Assembly (NCBI GenBank): GCA_963754445.1
Contig: CAVWFT010000001.1
Span: 2,232,001-2,296,000, forward strand
From: Bog-473 sp963754445
GTDB lineage: Bacteria; Actinomycetota; Acidimicrobiia; Acidimicrobiales; RAAP-2
DNA: 64,000 nucleotides
Direction: 5' to 3'
Below are positions 1-8,658 of this stretch, in pieces. Each line of letters starts with the position of its first letter. Position 1 is the first letter of the stretch. The translations under genes were made by a program, and so were the position numbers. The notes under the pieces were generated by a model that ran no database searches, was not told where the DNA came from, and worked only from the letters and a program-made list of their open reading frames with translations.

Positions 1-2
1 AG

Positions 3-74
3 CTCGTCTCCCTGGCCCGACGCCAGGGGTACCGAAATGACGAGTTGATCGCCCTCATGGAGACCCTGCGGTGA
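3..74 (+). CDS. 3' end of an upstream gene, product unknown
   Basis: An open frame runs in from the window edge and ends with the TGA at 72-74. The last 23 residues are visible and end in ALMETLR. The stop overlaps the GTG start of the next gene in a GTGA arrangement, so the two are probably translationally coupled. Arg/Leu-rich C-termini like this are common in sigma-70-type factors encoded beside membrane-anchored partners, but too little is visible to name the product. Confidence 0.5.
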   Translation, partial: LVSLARRQGYRNDELIALMETLR

Positions 75-1345
75 CGGCGCTCACCGATCACGTCGACGCA
101 CCACCTGCTGGTGACGGCACAGACCCCAGAGCGCTCATCGAGGAAGCACGACGACTCCGACGACGCCGGTACCTGAAGACGATGGTCGCGCTGGCGGTGG
201 TGATCGTCGCCATCGCTCTCGGCCTGGCCATCAGCCCGGGAGGCGGTCACCGGGGCTCGGGTGGCAGCCGCCGGCACCACTCGGCCGCGGCTCCGCACAC
301 CACCCCACCCGTTGCCCCCCGCCCCGTATCGCCAGGCGTGACGCTCCCGTCCTCGGGCTACTTCAACCAGATCGTCGCCACCTCTGGTGGGCTGTTGCTC
401 AGCGGGGTCACTCCGGCCACCGCCGAAAACCCCCTCCCCGTCTGTGTCTCGGCCCCGGTGGATCCGACGACGCTCGCCGTCGGAAAGGTCAGGACGGGGA
501 ACTGCGGGGACCCGCGGCTGTTCGGCCAATCCGTCGAGGTGGTGAACAGCCCGAGCCTGCAGTCGAACAACGCGACGATCTCGGTCAACTCGCTCGATCC
601 TGCGTCGGGCCAGGTGCGCTACGGCTCAGCCGTGTTGACGTATTCCTCGTACTCGGACACCCATCCGGTGACGGCATCGAATGCGCAGTGGTTGTGGATC
701 TACGACGTCGCCACGACAGACGGTCCCGAACTCCTGCAGATTTCTGAGCAATCGGGCGCCGTCGCACACACCATCGCGATGCCGGCGCTCTACCGACCCC
801 TGCTGGCCGCCAGCGGCGGAGGCGTCTGGGTGGCCAACTCCGTCGGGGGCTCCTCGGCCGCCGCCCTCCTCTACGTTCCGGCGGGTGCGTCGACGCCGCT
901 CGTCGTGGTGCCGTCGACGACCGAACCGATCTGCTGGCTCGTGGGCTCGACGACGGGGGCCTGGGTCGGCAGCGGAGTGAACCGCTGCACCACCCAGGTG
1001 GTCCAGCGGTTCACGGACGGTTCCGATACACCCCTCTTCACCATCCGGGGCACCTATCTACCCTTCACAGTCATCGGAGACGAGTCCAGCGGGCTCTGGA
1101 CGATGCAATACGTCTCGCCCAACGAAGAAGCCATCATCCGCATCGATCCGGACACGGGGTCCGAACGAGTCGTGGCCGGGGTGCCCGCGGTGGCGCTGCC
1201 GAGCTACCAGACGTCAAGCGGACTCGTGCCCGGACAGGGCGCCTATCTCGACGGGCACCTGTATCTCCTCGAACCTCCGTTCCACAAGAACGGCTACTTG
1301 GGCTACGCGTCGATCGTCGGTGTCGACGTGACGGGCAACGGCTGA
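71..1345 (+). CDS. Membrane-anchored extracytoplasmic protein, beta-propeller-like, unknown function
   Basis: This 424-residue protein starts at a GTG that overlaps the stop of the preceding gene. A short basic cytoplasmic N-terminus is followed by one hydrophobic segment at about residues 37-55. A His/Ser/Pro-rich linker comes next, then a large extracellular part with repeated Gly-Trp-Val and 'VWVANS'-like strand motifs typical of propeller or quinoprotein-like folds. No catalytic motif is evident. Coupling to a preceding gene and a single transmembrane anchor are typical of sigma or anti-sigma partner proteins, but no anti-sigma zinc motif is visible. The function is unassigned; the topology is reasonably clear. 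Confidence 0.75.
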   Translation: MTALTDHVDAPPAGDGTDPRALIEEARRLRRRRYLKTMVALAVVIVAIALGLAISPGGGHRGSGGSRRHHSAAAPHTTPPVAPRPVSPGVTLPSSGYFNQIVATSGGLLLSGVTPATAENPLPVCVSAPVDPTTLAVGKVRTGNCGDPRLFGQSVEVVNSPSLQSNNATISVNSLDPASGQVRYGSAVLTYSSYSDTHPVTASNAQWLWIYDVATTDGPELLQISEQSGAVAHTIAMPALYRPLLAASGGGVWVANSVGGSSAAALLYVPAGASTPLVVVPSTTEPICWLVGSTTGAWVGSGVNRCTTQVVQRFTDGSDTPLFTIRGTYLPFTVIGDESSGLWTMQYVSPNEEAIIRIDPDTGSERVVAGVPAVALPSYQTSSGLVPGQGAYLDGHLYLLEPPFHKNGYLGYASIVGVDVTGNG

Positions 1346-1428
1346 TCCCCACGCCGTGGCAGCAGTGCGCCACCGTCCTGCAGATCAGCACAACAGATGT
1401 GAGACCGACGTGAAACTCGGAACGGCGA

Positions 1429-1466
1429 CGGCGACGGCCACGGCTCGACGCAGCTGACCGTCGCCG
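1429..1466. terminator. Possible terminator hairpin between convergent genes
   Basis: CGGCGACGG (1429-1437) is the exact reverse complement of CCGTCGCCG (1458-1466), giving a 9-bp GC stem with a 20-nt loop. It lies between the end of the plus-strand gene (1345) and the end of the minus-strand STAS gene (1542). There is no T-tract, so confidence is low. Confidence 0.3.
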
Positions 1467-1541
1467 CGCGGGCGCCCGCCTCTGCTCCCACCTCCAGGAG
1501 GGCCGGTCGTCGGAGGTGCCGGTAGAGCCCGTGGGAGCCCG

Positions 1542-1904
1542 TCATTCGGTGCCGGCGAGTCCTTCTTGGAGACTCAGGGCTTCGAGCACTCCGGCCATCT
1601 CCAACACGCTTCGGATCCAGCCCTCCGCGATCACGGAGAAGGATCCGCCTGCGGCGCGCACCCTGGCGCAGAGGGAGGAAAGCACAGCGATGCCTCTCGA
1701 ATCGATCAAACCGAGGCCGGACAAGTCGAAGCGCACCGTGCCCTGAGCGGCCCGGTCCAACTCTTCGGACAGCAAGTCCTGCAACGAACCCGCCGTCCCA
1801 ATGTCCAACTCGCCGATCAACTCGACCACGAGAGAACCCTCGCCATCGGCGATGTTGATCTTGAGCGGCACCGGGTCGATGTTCGGCGCTGATTCGGTCG
1901 TCAT
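1542..1904 (-). CDS. STAS-domain anti-sigma factor antagonist
   Basis: A 120-residue single STAS domain of the SpoIIAA/RsbV type. Such proteins bind an anti-sigma kinase to release a sigma factor and are switched off by phosphorylation of a Ser. The sequence shows the family pattern: an early 'GELDIGTAG' strand-turn, then 'DLSGLGLIDSRGI', where the Ser of DSRG is the expected phosphorylation site. I chose the ATG at 1904 because AGGAGG lies at 1914-1919, about 9 nt upstream. The GTG at 1913 would sit inside that ribosome-binding site. No kinase or sigma partner is adjacent on the minus strand, so the partner is unknown. Confidence 0.85.
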   Translation of the reverse strand: MTTESAPNIDPVPLKINIADGEGSLVVELIGELDIGTAGSLQDLLSEELDRAAQGTVRFDLSGLGLIDSRGIAVLSSLCARVRAAGGSFSVIAEGWIRSVLEMAGVLEALSLQEGLAGTE

Positions 1905-2005
1905 TGCCACCACCTCCTGAAGTTTTCACGACTGAAGACAGCAACACCGCGGGAGGACAATCCAAACGGTCAACACATGAAATTACTACTTCACGGGCAC
2001 GAGGT

Positions 2006-2018
2006 TTCAACGGTTGAA
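2006..2018. promoter_or_regulatory. Palindrome upstream of rph
   Basis: TTCAACGGTTGAA is a perfect 13-bp palindrome around one central G, in the AT-richer leader between the STAS gene and rph. It could bind a dimeric regulator. Its role is inferred only from symmetry and position. Confidence 0.3.
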
Positions 2019-2044
2019 CGTCTGAAGCCAATCGTGCGTCGGGG

Positions 2045-2062
2045 AAAACAGTGGTCTGTTTT
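2045..2062. promoter_or_regulatory. Inverted repeat upstream of rph
   Basis: AAAACAG (2045-2051) and CTGTTTT (2056-2062) are exact inverted repeats with a 4-nt spacer. They lie about 64 bp upstream of the RAE. The pair could be an operator or a small hairpin in a leader RNA. No terminator U-tract follows. Confidence 0.35.
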
Positions 2063-2125
2063 GCGGGAATGGCAGCTGAAGTTGCCACCAATTCGCTCCG
2101 GCAAGAACAGAGTACATGCCGGTGG

Positions 2126-2144
2126 GGGGCTTGCCGCAAGGACC
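2126..2144 (+). promoter_or_regulatory. Rifamycin-associated element (RAE)
   Basis: GGGGCTTGCCGCAAGGACC matches 17 of 19 positions of the RAE consensus as I recall it (GGGGCTTGCGGCAAGGCCC). This inverted-repeat element is known upstream of rifamycin-inactivation genes in actinomycetes and is linked to rifamycin-inducible expression. It sits 88 bp upstream of the chosen rph start, the expected place and orientation, so element and gene identity support each other. Confidence 0.85.
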
Positions 2145-2231
2145 ACCGATCTGCTGACAATGCAGGCCGCAACTCAGCCCGATGCAGACATTCGGAGGGG
2201 GCCCGGGGAGCCGAAGAGGGAGGGTGGAAGA

Positions 2232-4854
2232 ATGGTCGACTACACGGTGAAACTCCGGGACCTCGACCGGACCAAGGTTGCCATCGCGGGCGGCAAAGGA
2301 GCCCAACTCGGGGAGCTCTCGCGGATCACCGGGGTCCGGGTACCGCCCGGCTTCTGCGTCACGACTGATGCCTTCTCGAAGTTCATGGCGCGGGTGCCGG
2401 CCATCGATGAGCGCCTCGTCCGGTTGCACGGGTTGCGCGCTCGGGGAGCTCAAGGCCGTCGGGGCCCTCAGCTTCGAGATCCGTCAGGCGATCGAGGAGA
2501 TCGCCATCCCCGATGAGGTGGAAGTGGCCGTCACCCGCGCCTTGGCCGAACTCGGAAACCCCGAGCATGACGCCCACGCGGTCCGATCCAGTGCAACGGC
2601 GGAAGACTTGCCGACGGCATCCTTCGCCGGCCAGCAGGACTCGTACCTGAACGTCGTCGGGCCGGCCGCCGTACTCGACGGCGTCAAGAGGTGTTGGGCC
2701 TCCTTGTTCACCGATCGGGCCGTGGTGTACCGACAACGGAACGGCTTCGACCACCGCACGACCCGCATGGCCGTAGTCGTCCAGCGCATGGTCTTCCCGA
2801 ATGCTGCGGGCATCCTGTTCACCGCCGACCCTGCCACCGGGAACCGCACACTGAGCTCCGTCGAGGCGACCTTCGGCCTCGGCGAGACCCTCGTCTCGGG
2901 CCGTGTGAACCCGGATGTCTTCAAGGTACGAGACGGCGCCATCGTGACCAAGGCCGTCGCCACCAAGCAGCTTGCCGCCGTTGCGTCACCTTCCGGTGGC
3001 ACCGAGGATGCGGCAATCGAGTCCGAACGCCAGCGAGAACCGGCCCTGACAGAGGCTCAGGTCCTGCGGCTCGCCGACCTGGGACGGCACATCGAGGCGC
3101 ACTTCGGCCAGCCGCAAGACATCGAATGGTGCATCGACGACGATGGTATTCAGATCGTCCAGAGCCGGCCGATCACCGCACTGTTCCCCCTGCCCGTGCA
3201 AAGCGACGGGGAGAATCACGTGTACGTCTCCGTCGGTCATCAGCAGATGATGACCGATCCCATGAAGCCCCTGGGCCTCTCCGTGTGGCAACTGACGACT
3301 CCCCGCCCCATGGCGGAGGCCGGGGGGAGGCTATTCGTGGACGTCTCCCGGCTCTTGGCGTCGCCCAACACTCGCGCCTACTACCTCGAGGCCTTCGGAC
3401 GATCCGACCCGCTGATCGGGGACGCCTTGCAGCAGGTCCTCGACCGCGGTGACTTCATACCGACGCTTGTCAACGACGACCCAACGTTCACGCCCATCGG
3501 AGGTGGGGCAGCTCCTCTCGCCACCGACCCGGCCATCGTCGCCGAACTGATCGCGCACAGCCAGGGCTCTCTCGCCGCGTTGCACCGCGACATCGGGACA
3601 AAGTCAGGCCTGGAACTGTTGGATTTCATCACAACGGACATCGGTGAGCTACGCCGGATCCTCTTCGATCCGCGCAGCCATCAGGTCTTCACGTCGGCCA
3701 TGGACGCGTCGTGGTGGATCAACGAGCACATGCTGGAATGGCTCGACGAGAAGAACGCCGTCGACATACTCACCCAGTCCGTGCCCAACAACGTCACGTC
3801 GGAAATGGGGCTCGCACTGCTCGACGTCGCGGACGCGATCCGCCCGCATCCCGCCGTGGTCGCCTTCTTGGAACACGTCGTCGACGATGACTTCCTCGAC
3901 CAGCTGCCGTCCCTGGAAGGAGGCCGGGAAGCCAGGGACGCCGTCGTGGCCTACCTCGACAAGTACGGGATGCGCTGCATCGGCGAGATCGACATCACCC
4001 GCCCCCGCTGGAGCGAACAACCCACTGCATTGGTGCCCATGATCCTGTCCAACGCGCAGAACTTCGAACCGGGAGCCGGCAAGCGCCGCTTCGAAGAAGG
4101 GCGCCGTGAAGCGGAGGCAAAGGAACGGGAATTGCTGGAACGGCTGCGAGGCCTACCCGACGGGGCGGCCAAGGCAGAGGAGACCAAGGCCATGATCGAC
4201 CGGGTCCGGACTTTCATCGGATACCGGGAGTACCCGAAATACCACATGGTGAGCCGCTACTTCGCCTACAAGCGTGCCTTGTTGCACGACGCCGAGCGCC
4301 TCGTCCGCGCCGGCGTGCTCCGTGACCCAGAAGACATCTTCTTTCTGCGCTTCGAGGAATGGCGCGATGTCGTGCGCACCAGTCAGGTCGACGACCAGCT
4401 CGTCGGCCTGCGCAAGGATGCCTTCCGTTCGCACCAGGGCCTCACCCCGCCGCGGGTGCTCACATCAAAGGGAGAGGTCGTGAACGGGGCCTATCGACGC
4501 GAGGGCATCCCGGCCGACGCGCTCGTCGGACTACCGGTCTCCAGCGGGACCGTCGAAGGGCGGGCGCGCGTCATCGTCGACGTGGCCGAGGCCGATCTCG
4601 AGCCGGGCGACATCCTCGTGACCGCCTTCACCGACCCCAGCTGGACGCCGGCGTTCGTCACGATCACGGGCCTGGTGACGGAAGTAGGGGGTTTCATGAC
4701 CCATGGTGCCGTGATCGCACGGGAGTACGGGTTGCCCGCAGTCGTGGGTGTGGAACATGCCACGCAATTGATCCGCGACGGGCAGCGGATCCGCGTCCAT
4801 GGTGGTGACGGGTACGTCGAGATCCTGAGCGATGCCGCGACGTCGCTCGGGTGA
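2232..4854 (+). CDS. rph: Rifamycin-inactivating phosphotransferase Rph, with one frameshift near 2440
   Basis: Rph uses ATP to phosphorylate rifamycins at the ansa-chain hydroxyl, giving AMP and Pi. The order is that of Rph, not PEP synthase: ATP-binding domain (about 1-315, with GGKGAQLGEL and AVRSSATAEDLP), rifamycin-binding domain (about 325-760, with HQQMMTDPMKPLGLS and GYREYPKY), and the swivelling phosphohistidine domain at the very C-terminus (THGAVIAREYG, His catalytic). PEP synthase would have a further C-terminal barrel. Length is about 873 residues after correction, normal for the family. The start at 2232 has a purine-rich GGAGGGTGG upstream. The first about 70 residues are in one frame and the rest in the +1 frame, switching around 2437-2445. 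As read, the gene is broken, or the sequence has an indel error. Confidence 0.9.
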
Positions 4855-4976
4855 GGGCCGGCACCTCCGCCAGCGACGAGAGTGGCCCGAACAGGACTGG
4901 GCGCCGTCGTCGGTGTGGAACGGATACCAGCGCCTTTGACGGCTGACCTTTCCTGCATCACCTTGGATGGCGACCA

Positions 4977-5630
4977 TCACTCCTTACCCACGTCCGTGGT
5001 CCTGGACTCGGAGTCATGACCCTTCGAAAACTTGTCCAGGGTGTGTTCCGCGAACATGTCGACCGCGTCGTCGATGAGCTGCATATAGCGGTCTCCACCA
5101 GGATCGTTTGCGAGTTGCTGGCTCGAAAGCCCGGCGACTATCGCTGTCCACAGGTCGAAGTCGGCCGAGGTTTGCAGTCCAACGTCCGTCAGGATCGAAC
5201 GACCGAGGTCAAAGACCTCGACGGCAACCGCGTAGGAGTCGGCTGAAGGTTCGAATTCTGGGATCGTTCGCAAGAAGAGCAACTCGTAGCGCGCGTGATC
5301 CTCCGCTGCGAAGCTCACGAAAAGATGTGCAACGTCGCGCAGTGTTCGGCGACGGTCGTCGCTGGCGGTCAGTCGACGGAAGCGGGCGAGCAGCTCGCGG
5401 TTTCCGTCAGCGAAAAGGTGGTCGTAGACGGCGTGCTTCGAAGCGAAATACGTGTAGAGCGATTGGGGCTCCATGTCCACGACCCGAGCCAATGCTCGCA
5501 GTGAGAGGGCATTCAGACCGTCCGCCCTCACCATTGCCCAGGCCGCATCGAGGATCTCGCGTTTGGTCGCCTGGTGACGAGCGTGCCGCCGATCCCGGCG
5601 AGGTTGGTCCGCCGTGGTTGCTTCAGTCAC
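4977..5630 (-). CDS. TetR family transcriptional regulator
   Basis: A 217-residue regulator with an N-terminal TetR helix-turn-helix at about residues 20-75 ('LSLRALARVVDMEPQSLYTYF', shortened: ALARVVDMEPQSLYTYFASK). A helical ligand-binding and dimerisation domain follows. The start is a GTG. It is divergent from the DinB-like gene at 5692 with only 61 bp between them. The simplest reading is that it represses that gene and the coupled monooxygenase, with a small-molecule inducer that is not known. The DNA-binding domain is certain; the target is inferred. Confidence 0.85.
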   Translation of the reverse strand: MTEATTADQPRRDRRHARHQATKREILDAAWAMVRADGLNALSLRALARVVDMEPQSLYTYFASKHAVYDHLFADGNRELLARFRRLTASDDRRRTLRDVAHLFVSFAAEDHARYELLFLRTIPEFEPSADSYAVAVEVFDLGRSILTDVGLQTSADFDLWTAIVAGLSSQQLANDPGGDRYMQLIDDAVDMFAEHTLDKFSKGHDSESRTTDVGKE

Positions 5631-5643
5631 ATCTTGACGTTAT

Positions 5644-5677
5644 CCGAATATGACGCGATACTCCTGACACCATTCGG
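5644..5677. promoter_or_regulatory. Candidate TetR operator in divergent promoter
   Basis: CCGAAT (5644-5649) and ATTCGG (5672-5677) form an inverted repeat in the 61-bp region between the TetR gene and the DinB-like gene. The 22-bp spacing is wide for a single TetR dimer, so this is only a candidate. Confidence 0.3.
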
Positions 5678-5691
5678 AGAACGGAGAGACC

Positions 5692-6438
5692 ATGGACGTC
5701 GCGCCTGGTGAAATGGTTCAATCCCTCGAGCACGTGGAAGCCATGGTTCTCGCCGAGGCCGAGTTCGCCCGCATCGTGGCCGAACTCCGCACCCTGTCCA
5801 CCACCGATTGGCAGCGATCGACCCCGTGCGACCTCTGGGATGTGCGCGCCGTGGCCGCGCACGTTCTCGGCATGGCAGAAGCGCAGGCTTCCATACGGCA
5901 GTTCGCCCACGACTTCCGTGCCGCGCGCAAACGGCCGAATGGAAAGATGATCGATGCCATGACGGCAACGCAGGTGGCCGAGCGTTCGGCGATGACGCCC
6001 GAGACGATCATCGACCGGCTCGCGGCGGCCGCTCCGCGAGCCGTCAACGCGCGCCGGCGCACACCGGCGCTGATCCGCCGCGCGGTCCGAATGAGCCAGG
6101 ATCCGCCATTTGAGTCGGAGAGGTGGGCGTACGGATATCTGGTCGACACGATCTTCACCCGTGACACGTGGATGCATCGCCTCGATATCAGCCGCGCCAC
6201 CGGCACTCCCATGGTGCTCACGCGCCCCCATGATGGTCGGCTCGTCGCCGATGTTGTTGCCGAGTGGGGGCGGCGTCACAACCAACCTTTCTCGTTGACC
6301 CTCACCGGTGCCGCTGGTGGTCGATGGCAGACGGGTGACGACGGCGAGCGGCTCGAGCTCGATGCCCTCGATTTCTGTTTGACCGTTGGCGGACGTCGAC
6401 GGGGCCCTGGACTCTTGAGCACGGAGGTACCGTTCTGA
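5692..6438 (+). CDS. Maleylpyruvate isomerase-type (DinB-like) mycothiol-dependent family protein
   Basis: A 248-residue protein of the MDMPI/TIGR03083 family: an N-terminal DinB-like four-helix bundle with metal-binding His residues, then a small C-terminal domain. Visible motifs are STPCDLWDVRAVAAHVLG near residue 40-60, supplying one His, and 'DTWMHRLDISRATG' near residue 157-170, supplying another. Relatives use mycothiol or modify small electrophiles, mostly with unknown substrate. Its stop overlaps the next start (TGATG), so it is co-translated with the ABM monooxygenase and probably controlled by the divergent TetR. Confidence 0.85.
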   Translation: MDVAPGEMVQSLEHVEAMVLAEAEFARIVAELRTLSTTDWQRSTPCDLWDVRAVAAHVLGMAEAQASIRQFAHDFRAARKRPNGKMIDAMTATQVAERSAMTPETIIDRLAAAAPRAVNARRRTPALIRRAVRMSQDPPFESERWAYGYLVDTIFTRDTWMHRLDISRATGTPMVLTRPHDGRLVADVVAEWGRRHNQPFSLTLTGAAGGRWQTGDDGERLELDALDFCLTVGGRRRGPGLLSTEVPF

Positions 6439-6731
6439 TGAGCATCACCCACATCACTGAATTTCATGCTGCGCCCGATCAGGAACGCGCTCTCGAACTG
6501 CTCCTCGTCGAAGGCCGGAACCGCATGCGGACGGCGGAGGGCTGCGCGTCCTTCGAGCTCTATCGCGAGGAGAACGACGATCTCGCCTTCACGTTCGTCC
6601 AGCAATGGGCGTCAACCGAAGCGCACGACGCCGCGTTCGGTGAACGCATCGTCCAGTCTGGACATCTCGACAAGGTCCTTGCGGCCTTGGGGCGGCCGCT
6701 CGCTCAGCGTACCTATGTCATGGTGGACTGA
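6438..6731 (+). CDS. Antibiotic biosynthesis monooxygenase (ABM/YgiN-like) domain protein
   Basis: A 97-residue ferredoxin-like protein of the ABM superfamily, which includes YgiN-type quinol monooxygenases. The family pattern is clear: an N-terminal 'THITEFHAAPDQERALE' strand-helix, the GCASFELYRE strand, and FVQQWASTEAHDAAF before the final helix. The ATG shares one base with the stop of the preceding gene, indicating tight coupling. A role in oxidising or sensing quinone-like aromatics together with the DinB-like protein is plausible but inferred. No heme or flavin motif is seen, as expected for cofactor-free members. Confidence 0.8.
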   Translation: MSITHITEFHAAPDQERALELLLVEGRNRMRTAEGCASFELYREENDDLAFTFVQQWASTEAHDAAFGERIVQSGHLDKVLAALGRPLAQRTYVMVD

Positions 6732-6767
6732 AGCTCAGCTCGTGGGCGACATCGTCTTCGTCGAGCC

Positions 6768-8081
6768 CTAGCGAGGAGCGACTCGGTCCATGTCTGCTGC
6801 GACGCGTTTGATGGACTCGCCGGCAACCTCGGCCTCTTCGGCGAAGTCGGCCCAGCCGGCAACGCCTGCACGGACCTCGCGCACGACGCGTCGATAACCA
6901 GGGACGTCGTTGCGCTCGCCGACGGCATAGAGGTCGGCGAGACCGATGCCTTCGAATTTTCCATCGACTGCCATGAGGTGCCGGGAGATCCATTCGCTGG
7001 TCGGGTTGTAGGCGTGGACGAGGTCGTAGGCCGGCGACAGTCGCCATCCCGAGTCCGCGCCGCGGAGGAAGGAGAAGTTCTTGGCATGGTCGTCGTTGTT
7101 GACCGCCATCACGTTGAAGACCATCCGCCGGTAGGCCTCGGCCAGCTCGTCCTTACTCAGTCCGAGGGCCTTGACGCTCTGGAGGTACTGGTCGTAACTG
7201 TGGGTCCCCACCAGGTTGTAGTCGAGGTGGGCCAGGGCACACAGTGAAATGACGTGAGCGCGCTCTCCGTGGGGGCCGCGATCGAAACGCTTGGTCATGA
7301 AGTGACGTCGGGGGCCTTCGGGCAACAGGACACAAGGCATCATGTCGATGCCGCACGCCCGGGCCATCAGGCTGTAGGCGTATTCGATGCTGCCGAAGCC
7401 CCTGCTCCGACCAAGACCATCGCCATGGCCATCCATGCCGGTTCCGCTCACACCATCGAGCTTGATCAGCCATTGCTCGAAGCCCTCGGTGGGCACGGAA
7501 TAGGCCGAGTGGATCTGGAAGGTCTGGGGATTGAACGCAACGACGGCCTTGGCGCGAGCTCCCCCCGCACTGGTGCCGACCTGGATGAGCTGTTGGAGAG
7601 CCGCGTGAGTGGTCGTGTCATCGACGAACTCGCCCCGGACTGTTCCACGCGCCGCGAGCACGAGGTCCGCGAGCTGCACCGCCGTGGGCGACTCGGACGC
7701 CGTGTCGCGCGCCGCAGGCCGAAATTCGAGCGCCCCCATCGCCCGATCGGCCGCATAGGCCAGGCGATCAAGGGGCGAGATGCTCTCGGCCGCCACTCCT
7801 TGCTCGGCCATCCAGGCGTCGACCAGCGCATTCCCGAATCGGTCCGGCAGCGAGTCGGCCAGCATTGCCGGGAGACCGAAGAAGGTTTCGCGCCGGAGCT
7901 GGGGAAATTCGTAGGGCGCAGCACGGCGTGGCATGTGCAACGGGGCGAGCTCGATTCCGTCGGCGACCCACTCGGGCGTATACGCAAACGCATACCATCC
8001 GGTTTGCGGGTCCAATGCGACGGCGCCGACCAACTGGCCCCAGGCCCGAACCTCGATGACCTCTGCGGGCAGGTAGGTCAC
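6768..8081 (-). CDS. hipA: HipA-family serine/threonine kinase (toxin of HipBA module)
   Basis: A 437-residue HipA-like kinase, the same size as the E. coli protein (440). HipA phosphorylates targets such as glutamyl-tRNA synthetase and drives persistence or dormancy. Visible motifs are a phosphorylation and P-loop-like segment 'GTSAGGARAK' (about 170), the catalytic NNDDHAKNFSF segment (about 330) and the metal-binding LSPAYDLV. The GTG start overlaps the stop of hipB (GTGA), the usual antitoxin-first order. Expression is expected from the AT-rich promoter upstream of hipB. The family is certain; toxicity and target here are inferred. Confidence 0.92.
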   Translation of the reverse strand: MTYLPAEVIEVRAWGQLVGAVALDPQTGWYAFAYTPEWVADGIELAPLHMPRRAAPYEFPQLRRETFFGLPAMLADSLPDRFGNALVDAWMAEQGVAAESISPLDRLAYAADRAMGALEFRPAARDTASESPTAVQLADLVLAARGTVRGEFVDDTTTHAALQQLIQVGTSAGGARAKAVVAFNPQTFQIHSAYSVPTEGFEQWLIKLDGVSGTGMDGHGDGLGRSRGFGSIEYAYSLMARACGIDMMPCVLLPEGPRRHFMTKRFDRGPHGERAHVISLCALAHLDYNLVGTHSYDQYLQSVKALGLSKDELAEAYRRMVFNVMAVNNDDHAKNFSFLRGADSGWRLSPAYDLVHAYNPTSEWISRHLMAVDGKFEGIGLADLYAVGERNDVPGYRRVVREVRAGVAGWADFAEEAEVAGESIKRVAADMDRVAPR

Positions 8082-8440
8082 CGCTCCCGGGCCTCGCGCG
8101 TCACAGGCCGGCGTGCGTCCGGCCCTCCGGCGGCATCACGACGCACCCGTACTCGCTGAGCCCGCTTCTTCGGAGCCCCTCGTTGACGGGCCGCCAGCAG
8201 GTCGAGCGGATTGAAGGCGTCTGGACCGGGCTCGAGGCCGTCGAACCAGTGCTCTTGGTCGAGCGCGATCAGGACCCTGGTCAATGTACGAACCGTTGCG
8301 CCGGACCCGCTCTCGAGGTGTTTGAGAGCGCCGAGAGACACATTCGCCCGCTCGGCCGTGACGGCCTGGGTCAGCCCCTTGCGGATCCGCAGGCCCCGGA
8401 TCCGATCGCCGAGTGCCAGCTCGAGCTCTTCAGGTTTCAT
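8078..8440 (-). CDS. hipB: HipB-like XRE-family antitoxin/repressor
   Basis: A 120-residue protein with one XRE helix-turn-helix at about residues 8-60 (GLRIRKGLTQAVTAERANVS). A basic, disordered C-terminal tail of about 35 residues follows, and such tails often contact the HipA partner. It precedes hipA with a 4-nt overlap. HipB proteins neutralise HipA and repress their own operon by binding paired operators. A strong AT-rich inverted repeat lies 70-118 bp upstream of this start, the natural target. The C-terminal tail is longer and more Arg-rich than in E. coli HipB. Confidence 0.88.
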   Translation of the reverse strand: MKPEELELALGDRIRGLRIRKGLTQAVTAERANVSLGALKHLESGSGATVRTLTRVLIALDQEHWFDGLEPGPDAFNPLDLLAARQRGAPKKRAQRVRVRRDAAGGPDARRPVTREARER

Positions 8441-8510
8441 GACTCCTCCTGGCAGACACTCTAATGGCTATTAACTGCCACCGATACCCAGTTTCTGATA
8501 GAAGTGAGCC

Positions 8511-8558
8511 ATAATTCTAGCTTTTACAGCCTCTAGAGGACCTAAAAGCTATAATTAT
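8511..8558. promoter_or_regulatory. AT-rich inverted repeat, probable HipB operator
   Basis: ATAATTCTAGCTTTTA (8511-8526) and TAAAAGCTATAATTAT (8543-8558) are inverted repeats matching at 15 of 16 positions. They flank a 16-bp spacer that holds the perfect palindrome CTCTAGAG (8531-8538). This 48-bp AT-rich island in a very GC-rich genome lies directly upstream of hipBA. Autoregulation is the likely role. The motif differs from the E. coli HipB operator (TATCC-N8-GGATA). Confidence 0.65.
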
Positions 8559-8658
8559 GATCATTCTGGCGACCCCGATAAGACGCGGCCGAACCATCGC
8601 TATCAGGCGTCGCGCGCCCAGACCGACCTCGGTCGTCGTTCAGACAGTGTGCTGCTGT

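Noticed and set aside
2232..4854. Phosphoenolpyruvate synthase
   Set aside because: The phosphohistidine domain is at the very C-terminus and the middle domain has Rph-type segments, so Rph is the better call.
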